Of a stretch of DNA of 64,000 bases, positions 51,554 through 62,165 are shown in pieces; position 1 is the stretch's first letter, and each line of letters opens with the position of its first letter. The notes beneath the pieces are model-generated. The model saw only the letters and a list, made by a program, of their open reading frames with translations, was not told the DNA's origin and did no database searches. The stretch is from the NCBI GenBank assembly GCA_016081115.2, contig JABTTQ020001484.1:248001-312000 (forward strand), written 5' to 3'. The position numbers were made by a program, and so were the translations under genes. The DNA is from Rehmannia glutinosa. Its lineage: Eukaryota; Streptophyta; Magnoliopsida; Lamiales; Orobanchaceae.

Positions 51554-53780
51554 ATGGCTACAAGCGAAAGCTACCACACCACTAGCGCCTCCACCAACAA
51601 GTCACCACTATTCGATGCCAACAACTATGCCTTTTAGAAAGACCGAATGGATTGCTTTCTACAAGGTTGCAGTTTCGATATTTAGAATGCAGTTATTGAA
51701 GAGATAGCTCAACTGTAGGTCCCGAGGGGTGTGAATTAAGGTTTAGAAGGGGAGGGGTTGAATTAACCTTACCAAATTTTTGATTTTAGTCTTTTAAAAT
51801 TATTCAACAGAGTTGACTCAAACAGTTGTGTCCTTGATGGACAACTAAGTTGGCTTTTCAGCTAAGTTACTCACTTAACAGACTCGATAGAGCTGTTAAT
51901 AGTATAACTCGACTGCTCAAGCCAAATACTTAACTTGGCTGATTGGTTTTTAACAGCGGAAGACTTAACACCCTTTGTTTAGTTTTAAGCTTGTTTTTAA
52001 CACTTGATTTTTAGCACTTTGTTATTTATCAGTTGGATAACAAATATAATACTAACAGCAGATATAAGGTAAATATGCAGGAAAGTAAGTTTGCTGAAAG
52101 TAAATGACACGAATATTTATCAAGGTTCGAAGATGGGGTAATTCTTCTAATCCTCTCTTCTCCAACTCCTGGAGGAATCCACTATGTAACAGATCAGTTT
52201 ATAAAGCAGTGAACAGTCTCGAGACAGCCTTGATCACACAGCTGGCTTCTCTTGCGACTCAGCTTCTTCACAGGGCAGTTGCCTTCCTATTTCAGCTCAC
52301 TTTTCAAGTTCTTGGATTTGATCACGAAGCCCTACAATAGACTTGATAATTGTTCGACCTTGAACTTTTCTACAATCCTGACTTGGAAAGTAGACCCCTT
52401 TGGTTTCTTCAAAGGTTTCCTCTTCAACAAATTTGAAGTTGTCTTTCCTTCACAACTTGTGTTGGATCGAGTTCCTTCGAGTTTCAGGCTTGAGGATTAT
52501 CTTGATAAGCTTTGAGAGTATTGCAGGTTAATAATTTGAATATTGCTTGCTTCTTCGTGGTTCAGGTTAACCTCTTCTCAATAGCTTCCTCAGTCTTTTA
52601 TAGTGCACATTTGAAATTTTGCCAGTTGAAGAGATAGGCTAATTTCAAATGTCACTTATGTTCGTTGGCTTGTCTTGTCTTGGTCTGCAGCTTTGGTGAT
52701 GTTGACCTTTTCTCGTATTAATAGCATTTCAGCATTTGCAGGCATCTGACACAAGGTGCAGTGTTTCTCATTGGTTCATTACTTTTGCATAATTCTGGGA
52801 CAAATACTTTAGACCTGGCAGTTTTGGCATATTACTATATAGAGTAATATTCTTGACTTTCATCAACGGATCTAAGTCAGTTGTCTTGGCTAGACTTCTT
52901 CCTTTACCCCAGGTGACTTGAGTCTGCTCCAATCATTTGATTGACTCAACTGTCACTTCAACTTGTAGACATAGCTTCTTGAGTTGACTTGACTGACACT
53001 TATTACAGCTGTTCCTCAGCTGACTCTCCTTCAGTCGAGTTCTTGTCTTCCTTCATGGCCTTACTCACTCGGTGACACACAATGAGTCTTTACATCCCAC
53101 GTTGACTTATTGTATTCTTTGACATAGCTGACTTGACTCAGCTTTTTCTGTCCTATCTATTACAATACATATACAAGGAAAATGGGGTGCCAACTTCCTA
53201 GTTTGAGTTTACATGGTATCATCAAAATCTATCAAATAAATTTCCTAACATCAACCAACAAAGAAGTTGGAGGATGGAAATACGGCCCTCAAAAATTACA
53301 AAGAATTCGACGAAAACGACAAGAAGTCATTTTCTCTAAATGGTAAGATTTTGAATATTTTGCATTGTTTTCTCACTGCCACTGAGTACAATCGTATTAG
53401 AGCAATAAGGTCGCCACATGAAGTATGAGAAAAATTGGAAACTATTTATGAAGGTACAAAGAAAGTAAAACAAGCTATAAAAACAATGCTTGTTAAATAT
53501 TTTGAAAACTTCATAATGCTTGAGGGTGAAGGTATTTAAAAAATGGTGAAAAGGCTAGACAATATAATCAATCCCCTATTGGCGCTTAGAAAGGTTCTCT
53601 CGGAGAAAGATAAGGTAACCAAAGTTTTAAATGATCTTCATGGCTCTTGGTCCGAAATGGTGACGGCTATAATAGAAGCACAATACTTTGAGACTCTCAA
53701 GTTCGATGAACTCATTGGAAATCTTCTCATCTACGAAGTCTGTCTCAAGAAAAGAAAGAACTTCAAACCATTCACCTCAT
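51554..53780 (+). pseudogene. SIRE-like gag, copy C, split by a solo LTR
   Basis: ATG at 51554 (MATSESYHTTSAST) shows the true gag start of this family, which is lost in copy B. The motif LFDANNYAF is followed by TAG where B has Trp (51635), and a second Trp is TAG near 51683. After IEEIAQ the L1 solo LTR intervenes (51714-53250, plus its repeated TCAAC). Gag resumes at 53256 with PTKKLEDG-like sequence and continues through ATEYNRIR (53380), VKRLDNIINPLLAL (53545) and KFDELIGNLLIYEV (53700). It ends near 53780-53900, where a deletion removes the zinc knuckles and coiled coil. Confidence 0.8.
51714..53250 (-). repeat. Solo LTR of family L1
   Basis: 1537 bp; on the minus strand it starts TGTTAGGAAATTTATTTG and ends GGACCTACA. 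Perfect 5-bp target duplication TCAAC (51709-51713 and 53251-53255). Removing the LTR and one repeat restores the gag sequence seen in copy B. TATA box on the minus strand at 52602-52595. It arose by recombination between the LTRs of a full element. Confidence 0.95.
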
Positions 53781-53901
53781 AATCGAGTATGTAATCTACT
53801 CCTAAAGGTCTTACTTCTAATAATTCCTATTATGTTAGGATGAGGATGATGAGGAAATGACCGCCCTTGTTTGGAAATTTGCCAAGTTTGTTAATAATAA
53901 T

Positions 53902-54960
53902 TTTGGAAGATTCAAAATGGCTCGTGGACAGCGGGTGTTCGCGTCATATGACCGAAAAGAGAGATCTCTTTACCAACATCAAGCTCCAAGAAGAAGGAAT
54001 GGTCATGTTTGGGAATGGCAAAGGAAATATTCTTGGCAATGGAGACATTGGTAACTCTTCTTTCTCTCTTAGTAATGTTTTATTAGTAGAAGGGCTTAAG
54101 TTCAATTTGATAAGTGTAAGCTAACTTGGTGATTCTAATTATGATATTGTTTTTAATAAAGAAAAATGTCTTATTCTCAAAAATGATAAAATTATTTGGG
54201 AAGCTAGTAGAAAAGGCAATCTTTATAAAATTTGCACAAGTCATTTGGTTAGTCAAAATGTTTCTTGTCTTGTCGCCAATAATGATTTAACAAGTTTATG
54301 GCATAGGCGACTTGCACATGTTGGATACAAGAATTTTCAAAAGATTTACAAAAACCAATATGTCAAAGGACTACACAAATTAAATTTTGAAAATCTTGGC
54401 TTATGTGATATTTGTCAAAAGAACAAATTAGTTAAAAAGTAGTTTTAAGCCCAAAAATAAAATATCCACAACCAAGTTGGTACCGAAAGTTTAAGTGAAA
54501 AATAGTATACCCTTATTATCGTTGATGACTTCTCAAGATATACTTATTGGGCTATTTTTCTTGCAAATAAAAGTGATGCCGCTATTGAGTTTGCTAAGTT
54601 GTGTAGACTTATAGAGAATGAAAAAGAAGATACGATTAAATCTATAAGGAGTGACCGAGGAGGTGAATTTGATGGTTATTTTAGAATATTATGTTAAACC
54701 AAGGGGTATGCACATAATTTTTCAGACTCCAAGAACTCCACAATAAAATGGTGTTGCCGAGAGGAAAAATCGAACTCTTCAAGAAATGTGTCAGTCCATG
54801 CTCCATAAATTTTCACTTCCAAAATATTTTTGGGCCGAAGCCATCAACACCGCTTATTATGTCATAAACCAGGTATATCTTCATCCCAAATTAAATAAAA
54901 CACCGTATGAGCTTTGGAAAGGAAGAACTCCAAATATTAGTTATTTCAAAATATTTGGTT
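53902..54960 (+). pseudogene. SIRE-like protease and integrase, copy C
   Basis: Protease WLVDSGCSRHMTE (about 53920) keeps the catalytic Asp. The gene is joined directly to gag by a deletion at about 53902. The zinc domain LWHRRLAHVGYKNF ... LCDICQKNK (54296-54431) keeps its H and C residues. In the integrase core the segment with the first catalytic Asp (LHLDLYG in copy B) is deleted near 54474. SDRGGEFDGY (54650) keeps the second Asp, and NGVAERKNRTL (54752) the Glu, after a CAA-to-TAA stop at 54744. ANTAYYVINQVYLHPK-type and WKGRTPNISYFKIFGCKC sequence follow (54840-54960). Dead. Confidence 0.8.
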
Positions 54961-56892
54961 GCAAGTGTTTTAATTTGAATACTAAGGATCAATTAGACAA
55001 ATTTGATCCTAAGGTCGATGAAGAAATTTTTATGGGGTACTCGACTAAGAGTAAGGCATATCGGGTTTATAACAAAACGAGAATGGTGGTCGAGGAGTCT
55101 ATTCACGTCAAGTTCAATGAAGCCTCCGGTGTTGAAAGAATACCCAATGATGAAAGTGATGAAGAAGATGAAATTGGACCAATTGTTCCAAATGATGTTC
55201 AAAGTGATCAACCTTCCACATCAAATGATCAACCTTCAACTTCCAATGTTCCACAAGAGGATAAAAGTGACAACTAGGATCTTCCCGTGGCATTAACATT
55301 CAAAGGAGATCATCCAAACGATCTTATAATTGGGGATCCTCTAGACAAATTTACGACAAGAAAGTTATTTGCCAAGAAAGCTCTTATACCCCAAAAAGAG
55401 CCTAAAAATGCAAAGAAAGTCATTGCAGATGAAGATTGGTTTCTTGAAATACAAGAAGAGTTGAATCAATTTGAAAAGGATGATGTTTGGAAATTGGTAC
55501 ATTGTCCACCATCACAAATGATTATCGGCACAAAATAGGTATTCCAAAACAAACTCGATGATCAAGGCAACATCGTTCAAAACAAAGCAAGGTTAGTAGC
55601 TCAAAGGTATTGTCAAGAATAAGGTATTGACTATGATGAAACTTTTGCACCCGTAGCACGCTTAGAAGCAATTCGAATTTTACTTGCCTATTCTTGTTTT
55701 AAAAACTTCAAACTTTACCAAATCGATGTTAAGTCCGCCTTTTTAAATGGTTTTATTCAAGAAGAAGTCTATGTAAAACAACCTCCGAGGTTTGAAAATT
55801 TTTCGAGGCCAAATGATGTTTATAAACTTAAAAAGGCATTGCATGGTGTAAAATAAGCACCCCGAGCTTGGTATAATAGACTTAACTTTTTTCTTTTGCA
55901 AAATGGTTTTTCAAGAGGTAAAGTTTACACTACTCTCTTTGTTTTTGAAAAAGGGCAAGATTGCCTATTAGCACATATTTATGTTGATGATATTATTTTT
56001 GGTGCTACTAATGAGTCTCTTTGAAAGAAATTTTCTAAGCTCATGCAATGTGAATTTGAGATGAGCATGATGGGAGAACTCAACTTCTTCTTTGGGCTTC
56101 AAATAAAACAATGCCAATAAAGCATTTATGTATCTTAATCCAACGAATTGAAAAAGGAAGGACCGTTGCTACTCCAATGGGAACTAATATCAAGCTTGAC
56201 AAAGATGAAAAAGGTAAAACGGTTGATGAATCAAAATATCGAGGTATGATTGGTAGTTTACTTTACTTAACCGCAAGTAGACCCAATATTCTTCATGTTG
56301 TATGCCTATGTGCTCGATTTCAAAGTAATCCCAAGGAATCCCATATGAGTACCATTAAAAGAATTTTTTGATATTTGAAAGGCACTATTTCATATGGCTT
56401 GGTTATCCAAAGAATGAAATTTTTTCTCTAAAAGGATATAGTGATTCGGACTATGCGGGAAATATTGATAATCACAAAAATACTTCCGGATCATGTCAAT
56501 TTTTAGGTGATTGTCTAGTATCTTGGTTTCCAAAGAAGCAAAATTGTGTATCCTTATCTAGGACCGAAGCCGAATACATTTTCGCGGCCTTTTGTTGGAC
56601 TCAATTTCTTTGGATGAAACAAACCTTGGCGGATTACAAATGTTCTTTCGAAAATGTTCATATCTTTTGTGACAATACGTCTGCTATTAACATTGCTCAA
56701 AATCCGATTCATCATAACCGAACAAAACATATTGAGGTTCGACACCATTTTCTACGGGATTGCATTTCTAAACGAAAAATTGAGATGTGCTTTGTTCCGT
56801 CTCAAGATCAACTAGCGGATATTTTCACAAAACCTTTGGCCGCCGAGTCTTTTACTTCAATTCGAGCTCGTTTAGGCATACTGCATATCGAA
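54961..56892 (+). pseudogene. SIRE-like reverse transcriptase and RNase H, copy C
   Basis: Linker with DQPSTSN repeats (55205-55245), then RT: WFLEIQEELNQFEKDDVWKL (55440), TK-stop-VF (TGG to TAG at 55537), ETFAPVARLEAIR (55640), LYQIDVKSAFLNGF (55716), catalytic IYVDDIIFGATN (55978). Stops at 55618, 55852 and 56022 and frameshifts near 56110 and 56400 break it. RNase H is better kept: one frame, 56368-56895, contains GYSDSDYAGNIDNHKN (56440), SLSRTEAEYIFAAF (56560), IFCDNTSAINIA (56660) and QDQLADIFTKPLAAESF (56805). Its D, E, D residues are intact and it ends at TAA, giving the natural end of pol in this family. Confidence 0.85.
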
Positions 56893-56895
56893 TAA

Positions 56896-58159
56896 GGTTT
56901 ATGATTGCATTTTGTGCGTCTTTAAAACTTAGGGGTGAAAAGACGCATTTTTTACTTGAAAATCCGGATAGCAAACTGAAAGTGAACAAGGATATGTCGC
57001 CCAAGGGGTCGACCGGTCGACCTCTTTAGGGACCGGTCACCCCTATGGTGGATCAGTCGACCTGCCACTTAGCATCAATTATATTGGTTCTGTCCTCAAC
57101 TTCGTCTTATTTTCAAAACCTAACACCTTTTCGCCCATTTCACACACCAATCATTCAAAATGATTTTCTCTTGCAATTTCTAATATTTTGGGCTTCTATA
57201 ATGTTATCTATCTTCTATATTATTCAGCTTCTCCGATCAATTGGTAAATTTCAATCCCTCTTTAATCTCAATTGGGTTGAACCCTTGAGAACCTTGTTGA
57301 TACTTAATGAATTGTTGTAATTCTTGTATGATTGTGATGAGAATTATGTATGTTGATGGATTATGATTGTAGAATAAGGATTGTTGTTGATTTTTTTGGG
57401 CATGATTACATTTACAAATGTTATATACAACTTTGATTTTTTCCTATGCATGTCAAGTGTTCGATAAAATGTCTCTATGATAATTTCATTTTTTTTCCAT
57501 GAATCCCTTGATTATAATTGTCTTATATCTTTATGGAGATCATGTTTCATCCATCAAATGAACTACTATAAACTTTCTCCTATAAATTTCCCTTACAATT
57601 TGGATTTATAAGCTTTCTATTCAAAAGCATGATAATTTGATTCGACTCGTACTTTGATATATATATTTATGATGTTTTTTATCGTGCTAATAGTCTTTTT
57701 GATGATTCCAAATGGAGAGAAAAATGGAATAAGCTCATAAGCTTATGTTTAGATCAATTGAGCTAGAAAAAGCTCGTGAAAAAAAAGCTATAAGCTATGG
57801 ATGAAAAAGCCATAAGATGTGGATGAATTTTGGTCCAAATGGATGCATAATGGACTTTTATTTATGACTAATGACTTATTTTTGACAGGGGGAGCTTTCA
57901 AGCTCTTGAACTTCAAGTTGTATTTGTAAAAGCTGAGCTTTTAGCTTTTAGTTGATTTCTTCTATGCCTATTTTTGTTTAGCATGTTGATAGGGGGCTTT
58001 TATAAAATGTTTTGAAAAGTCTTTGCTCCTATCCTTATGATTTTAATCATGAAAAATGTCGCTAAAAATGGATAGTTGATTTTGACCAGAAAAATGTGTT
58101 TCGTTTTAAAAATCAATCTCCTAAAATTATTTTGGTTTTAATCATCAAAAAAGGGAGTT
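56896..58159 (+). other. Post-pol noncoding region of copy C
   Basis: Starts with a motif array (GGGGTCGACCGGTCGACC, GGGACCGGTCACCCC, CAGTCGACCTG; 56996-57062) like that of the LTR. The rest is AT-rich, without a supported ORF, and ends in the polypurine tract AAAAAAGGGAG (58147-58157). Confidence 0.65.
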
Positions 58160-59381
58160 TGTTAGATAAATGCTATTATCGTAATTTTGATAATTTAATA
58201 TAATTGAGTTTTATACCAAAACAATTACCCCAAATGTTGTCCAAATACTTCAAAACGATTTAAATGATTTTTATTAATTTTTTGGAGTATTTCTTAAACT
58301 TTAATTTTGACAAAAATCGGACAACACTTCTGTTTTGAGGCCAACCGGTTGCCCTCCTGGAAGTCGAAACTTCAAACAAATGAATTTTCGGTGGAGGTCG
58401 ACCGGTCGACCAGTGTCTAAGTCTTTGCAAATTGTTAAAATTCTCTCTGTCTCAGGAAAACTAGTGGGTGGCTGGTCCAAGGGGAGAGCGACCGGTCAGA
58501 CCCCTGGTCGATCGGTCCAACCCCTCATTGGACCGGTCCGACCCCCTATTCAACCTGTGTTTTTATATTTCAAACGTCTTTTTCGTATAAGACGACAACC
58601 GGTCGACCTAAGATTTTATCAGCAGAAATTATCCGTTGCAGCAGACAATGTTTCATGAAATTATGGGATTGATTTCTAACAGCTATTTTCTCCATTTGAT
58701 TTGCAATTTTTTACAGATTTCAATCTCCAAGGAGGAGCCTACACTGGTATTCAAATCAAAGAGCTCTCCTATAAATATTTGAAGGTTTGAAGGATCCATA
58801 CACAACGCAATTACACAAAGCAACAAGAAGACCAGCAAATTCTTTTATTCTTCATTGTCAACATTTGTATTTAGCATAAGTCTTACACTTACATATCTTG
58901 AGTATTAGGCTTCATTCTTGATTACACTTGCACTTCAAAGTTGTATTCTTCATTTGAGTTGTAATCTTGAATTGGTTTAAATCATCCAAAACAAGACATC
59001 CTTGTTAGTGTTCTTGTGGTAAGAACATACTTGGTTGATTCTAGGTGTTGAAGAGTGTGATGCTCTTCATTGTTGTAAGAAGATTGTGGTAATCTTCATA
59101 GGTGGTGGTGTAAGAAGAGTATGGTACTCTTCAAGGTAAATGTTGTAATAGTTTGGTATCTATTAATATACTTTTTCCTTTTCGAAATTCATTTGGACAT
59201 ACCGAGTGGTAGAGCATTAGGCCCTAGGTGGGTTGAAGCTTTATAAATCATTGTCTGTTATTTATATTTCTGCACTTTTATTTTGTTCATCATCTTCACA
59301 TTCGAAAAAGTGGGCGTAAACCGAAAAATTGGAAAAATCTATTCACCCCCCTCTAGATTTTCGTAGCCACTTGGACTAACA
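58160..59381 (+). repeat. 3' LTR of SIRE-like copy C
   Basis: 1222 bp, TGTTAGATAAATG to GGACTAACA, TATAAATA at 58770-58777, motif array at 58340-58620. Contains the segment deleted in the 5' LTR (about 58610-58770). Confidence 0.9.
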
Positions 59382-59386
59382 GGAAT

Positions 59387-60167
59387 ATGGAAAGTCATAT
59401 CCCACATAGGAAACATATTAAATGTTTGACTAGTTTATATAGGCTTCACCACTAATAAGGAGTAATCAAGTGAAACTCCTTATGGTACACCCTAGTGGAC
59501 CAAGTCAATTTTGACTAGCCTTTGGCTAGCTCAAATAGCATCTCGGATGGTGCTCCGCACCATTTGAGCCCGAGTCGGGCCCACGCACGTCGCATTGGGG
59601 CCTTTAGAGGCACACTTTGCACTTTGCATCATCGCGAGGAGCTTTGAGGAGCCTTAAAGTTTTGACAAATCGAACCAGAGTTCGGTCCAATCTTGTGTAC
59701 CTTCGGAAGAGATGCGATCCAGACCTTCAGATTGCGCATGTTGATCAAAAGGCGCGATCCAATAGTCCATATCGATCCAGACCAAGGGATGCACCTATTC
59801 TAGGCATCCGAATCTCTATATAAACAGCTCCCTGGAAGATCATTTGACATCCAAAAAATTCATCAGAATTCATAGCATTACAGAATATTGTTTCTGTCTT
59901 TCTTTTCTATATTTTCGAATGTTTTGAATACTTTTTTGTTCATTGTAAGTTCGGCTTTTGCAAGTGTTGCTAAGTCGAGCCTGAAAGTCATTGTATCTTA
60001 GAGATGATTGCCTAGAACCATAGCACATTTGTACGGGGAAATTTCGTCTTACGAAAAGAGAATCCAATTTGACTTAAATATTTTTGTCCCGTTATTTTGT
60101 CTATTTTTCTGGAAAACCAAACACCGCAAACAACAATCGCAAGACAAAATTCTGTTTTCGTGAAAAA
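59387..60167 (+). repeat. Tork-like LTR (right part) and leader
   Basis: Continues the LTR begun at 50185. A TATA box TATATAAA lies at 59817-59824 in CTCTATATAAACAGC. The LTR end and primer site cannot be placed confidently before the gag ATG at 60168. Confidence 0.55.
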
Positions 60168-61070
60168 TGGCTAACATCGTTTCCCGATGGTTGTTTGCCC
60201 ACTCATGGAGAAAAAGCGGCGAAATTTCCCGGTGTTGATTTCAAGTGCTGTGAACAGGAGATGTTGTTCTACTTGACCACCTTGGGTCTATCCCGGTTTC
60301 TAAAGGGGGACCCCCCCGACCATTGGTGAGGAAGAAACAAACAATCAAAGGCGGATTGATGTGGATGCATGGCACAACATCAACTTTCTGTGTCGCAACT
60401 ATGTTTTGGATGGGCTGGAAGACACCCTCCATAACGTCTACAGTTTGTTCAAAATGTACAAAGAGATGTGGGACTCTTTGGAAAAGAAGTACAAGACAGA
60501 AGATGTGGCACAAAGAAATTTGTTGTCGGCAAATATTTGGATATCAAGATGGTTGACACCAATACGGTGATCAGCCAAGTTCAGGAAATTCATATCATAC
60601 TTCATGACTTAGTATCTGAAGGGATGATTCTGAATGAGTCATTCCAAGTGGCTACCATTATCGAAAAATTGCCGCCATTGTAGAAAGACTTTAAGAACTA
60701 CCTCAAGCACAAGCGCAAGGAAATGGGGCTTGAGGATTTGATAGTTCGACTTCAGATTGAGGAAGACAATCGAAAGTCCGAAGTAAAGTCCAACAAAACT
60801 GGAATGGAGGCCAAGGCCAATCTTGCAGAATCAAGCACTAGCAAGAAACGGAAGCAATCCGGAAATGCTAAAGGGAAGGCCAAAAAGTTCAAAGGTAGTT
60901 GTTACAACTGTGTTAAGCCGAATCATATGGCCAAGGACTGCCAACACCCAAAGAAAAAGGGCAATCAAAATGGCAATCAACAACAAGCCAATATGACCGA
61001 GGACAAGTCTGTTCCGATAGACATGTTGGATCTCGATCTCACCATCGTTGTGTTTGAAGCCAATATGATG
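60168..61070 (+). pseudogene. Tork-like gag
   Basis: ATG at 60168 (MANIVSRW) is the likely start. A shifted frame carries FPGVDFKCCEQEMLFYLTTLG (about 60225), the capsid N-terminus, and then NYVLDGLEDTLHNVY (60400) and MYKEMWDSLEKKYKTED (60457). After another shift come FQVATIIEKLPPL (60645) with a TAG where Gln or Trp is expected, then MGLEDLIVRLQIEEDNR (60723). A Lys-rich tail leads to the zinc knuckle CYNCVKPNHMAKDC (about 60901), a complete C-C-H-C. So the nucleic-acid binding part is intact but the capsid part is broken. Confidence 0.8.
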
Positions 61071-62165
61071 GATAACCCAAGGGAGTGGTGGATAGATACC
61101 GCGGCTACTCGTCACATATGTGCCGATAAGGAGAGGTTTTCTCCTACACTTCGATAAATGGAAGAAAACTATTCATGGGGAACTTTTCGACTTCCAACAT
61201 CGTGGGGCTTAGAAAGGTTGTGGTGAAGATGACTTCCGAAAAAAAGTTGACGCTTGTGGATGTGCTGCATGTCTCGGATATCCACAAGAATTTAGTTTCC
61301 GGTCCCTTGTTAAGCAAGGCCGATTTTAGACTAGTGTTTGAGTCCGACAAGTTTGTAATTACCATTAATGGTCAGTTTCTTTGTAAAGGGTACCATGATA
61401 AAGGGCCCTTCAAAATGTTTGTAATGAATATTTTCCGCTAAGAGGCGAAGAATAAGAATATTACTTCTGTTTACTTGTTGGATTGTTCTAATTTATGGAA
61501 AGATAGATTAGGACACGTAAACTTCAACACAATTAAAAATTTAGTGAATCTGGAATTAATATCAACGTTTAAAACTGATTCACAAAACAAATGTGAAGTT
61601 TGTGTTGAAGCAAAATTGGCTAAAACACTGTTTCATTCGGTGACGAGAAGTACCAAACCTCTTGAGTTAATTCACATAGATATGTGTGATTTAAAGCTTG
61701 TGCAAACTCGAGGTGGCAAAAAGTGCTTCATAACGTTTATTGACGATTGCATAAGATATTGTTATGTCTATCTTTTGAAAAGCAACGATGAAACTTTAGT
61801 AGCTTTCAAAACTTATAAGAATGAAGTTGAAAATCAGCTTAATTTGAAAATTAAGATAATTCGAAATGATAGAGGCAGAGAGTATGTTGCCCCGTTTGAA
61901 GAATTTTGCTCGGAAGCGGGTATAATTCATCAAACAACAGCACCCTACTCACCTTAATCAAATGTAGTTGCAGAACGCAAAAATTGTACTCTTAAGGAGA
62001 TGATGAATGCGATGTTGATAAGTTCTGGTTTACCCCAAAACTTGTGGGGGGAAGCCACTCTTTCTGCAAACTACATTCTTAATAAGATCCCACACAAAGG
62101 TAAAAATGAAACTCCATATGAGTTATGGAAAGGATAGAAACCATCATATAAATTATACTACTTAT
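61071..62165 (+). pseudogene. Tork-like protease and integrase, truncated
   Basis: Protease WWIDTAATRHICADKERF (61090) keeps the catalytic Asp, in the D-T-[GA]-A form of this lineage. A frame shift follows at 61155. Pre-integrase motifs are KLTLVDVLHVSDIHKNLVS (61245) and FKMFVMNIF. In the zinc domain LWKDRLGHVNF ... KCEVCVEAK the first His is Lys. Core: LIHIDMCDLK (61670), IRNDRGREY (61858), and VVAERKNCTLKEM with the Glu (61965), after a CAA-to-TAA stop at 61957. GLPQNLWGEATLSANYILNK (62030) and ETPYELWKG end the similarity near 62140. RT is absent. Confidence 0.8.

Larger units (their letters stand above)
50392..59381 (+). mobile_element. SIRE-like copia element, copy C, with both LTRs
   Basis: 5' LTR 50392-51488, interior, 3' LTR 58160-59381. 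Flanks AGAAT (50387-50391) and GGAAT (59382-59386) are a probable target duplication with one mismatch. It is clearly the same family as copies A and B but more diverged, with more stops and an ~800-bp deletion between gag and protease. A solo LTR of family L1 has inserted into gag (51714-53250). Confidence 0.85.
50185..62165 (+). mobile_element. Tork-like copia element, 5' half, split by SIRE-like copy C
   Basis: An LTR starting TGTTGGAAATTGG at 50185 runs to 50391. It is interrupted by the SIRE-like element and resumes at 59387 with ATGGAAAGTCATATCCCACA, then a TATA box, leader, gag, protease and integrase. Integrase motifs (RLGHVNFNTIKNLV, QTRGGKKCFITFIDDC, SSGLPQNLWGEA) are close to Tork/Tnt1-type copia. 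The element stops at about 62165 before RT; RT, RNase H and the 3' LTR are missing. No primer binding site is clearly recognisable. Confidence 0.75.
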
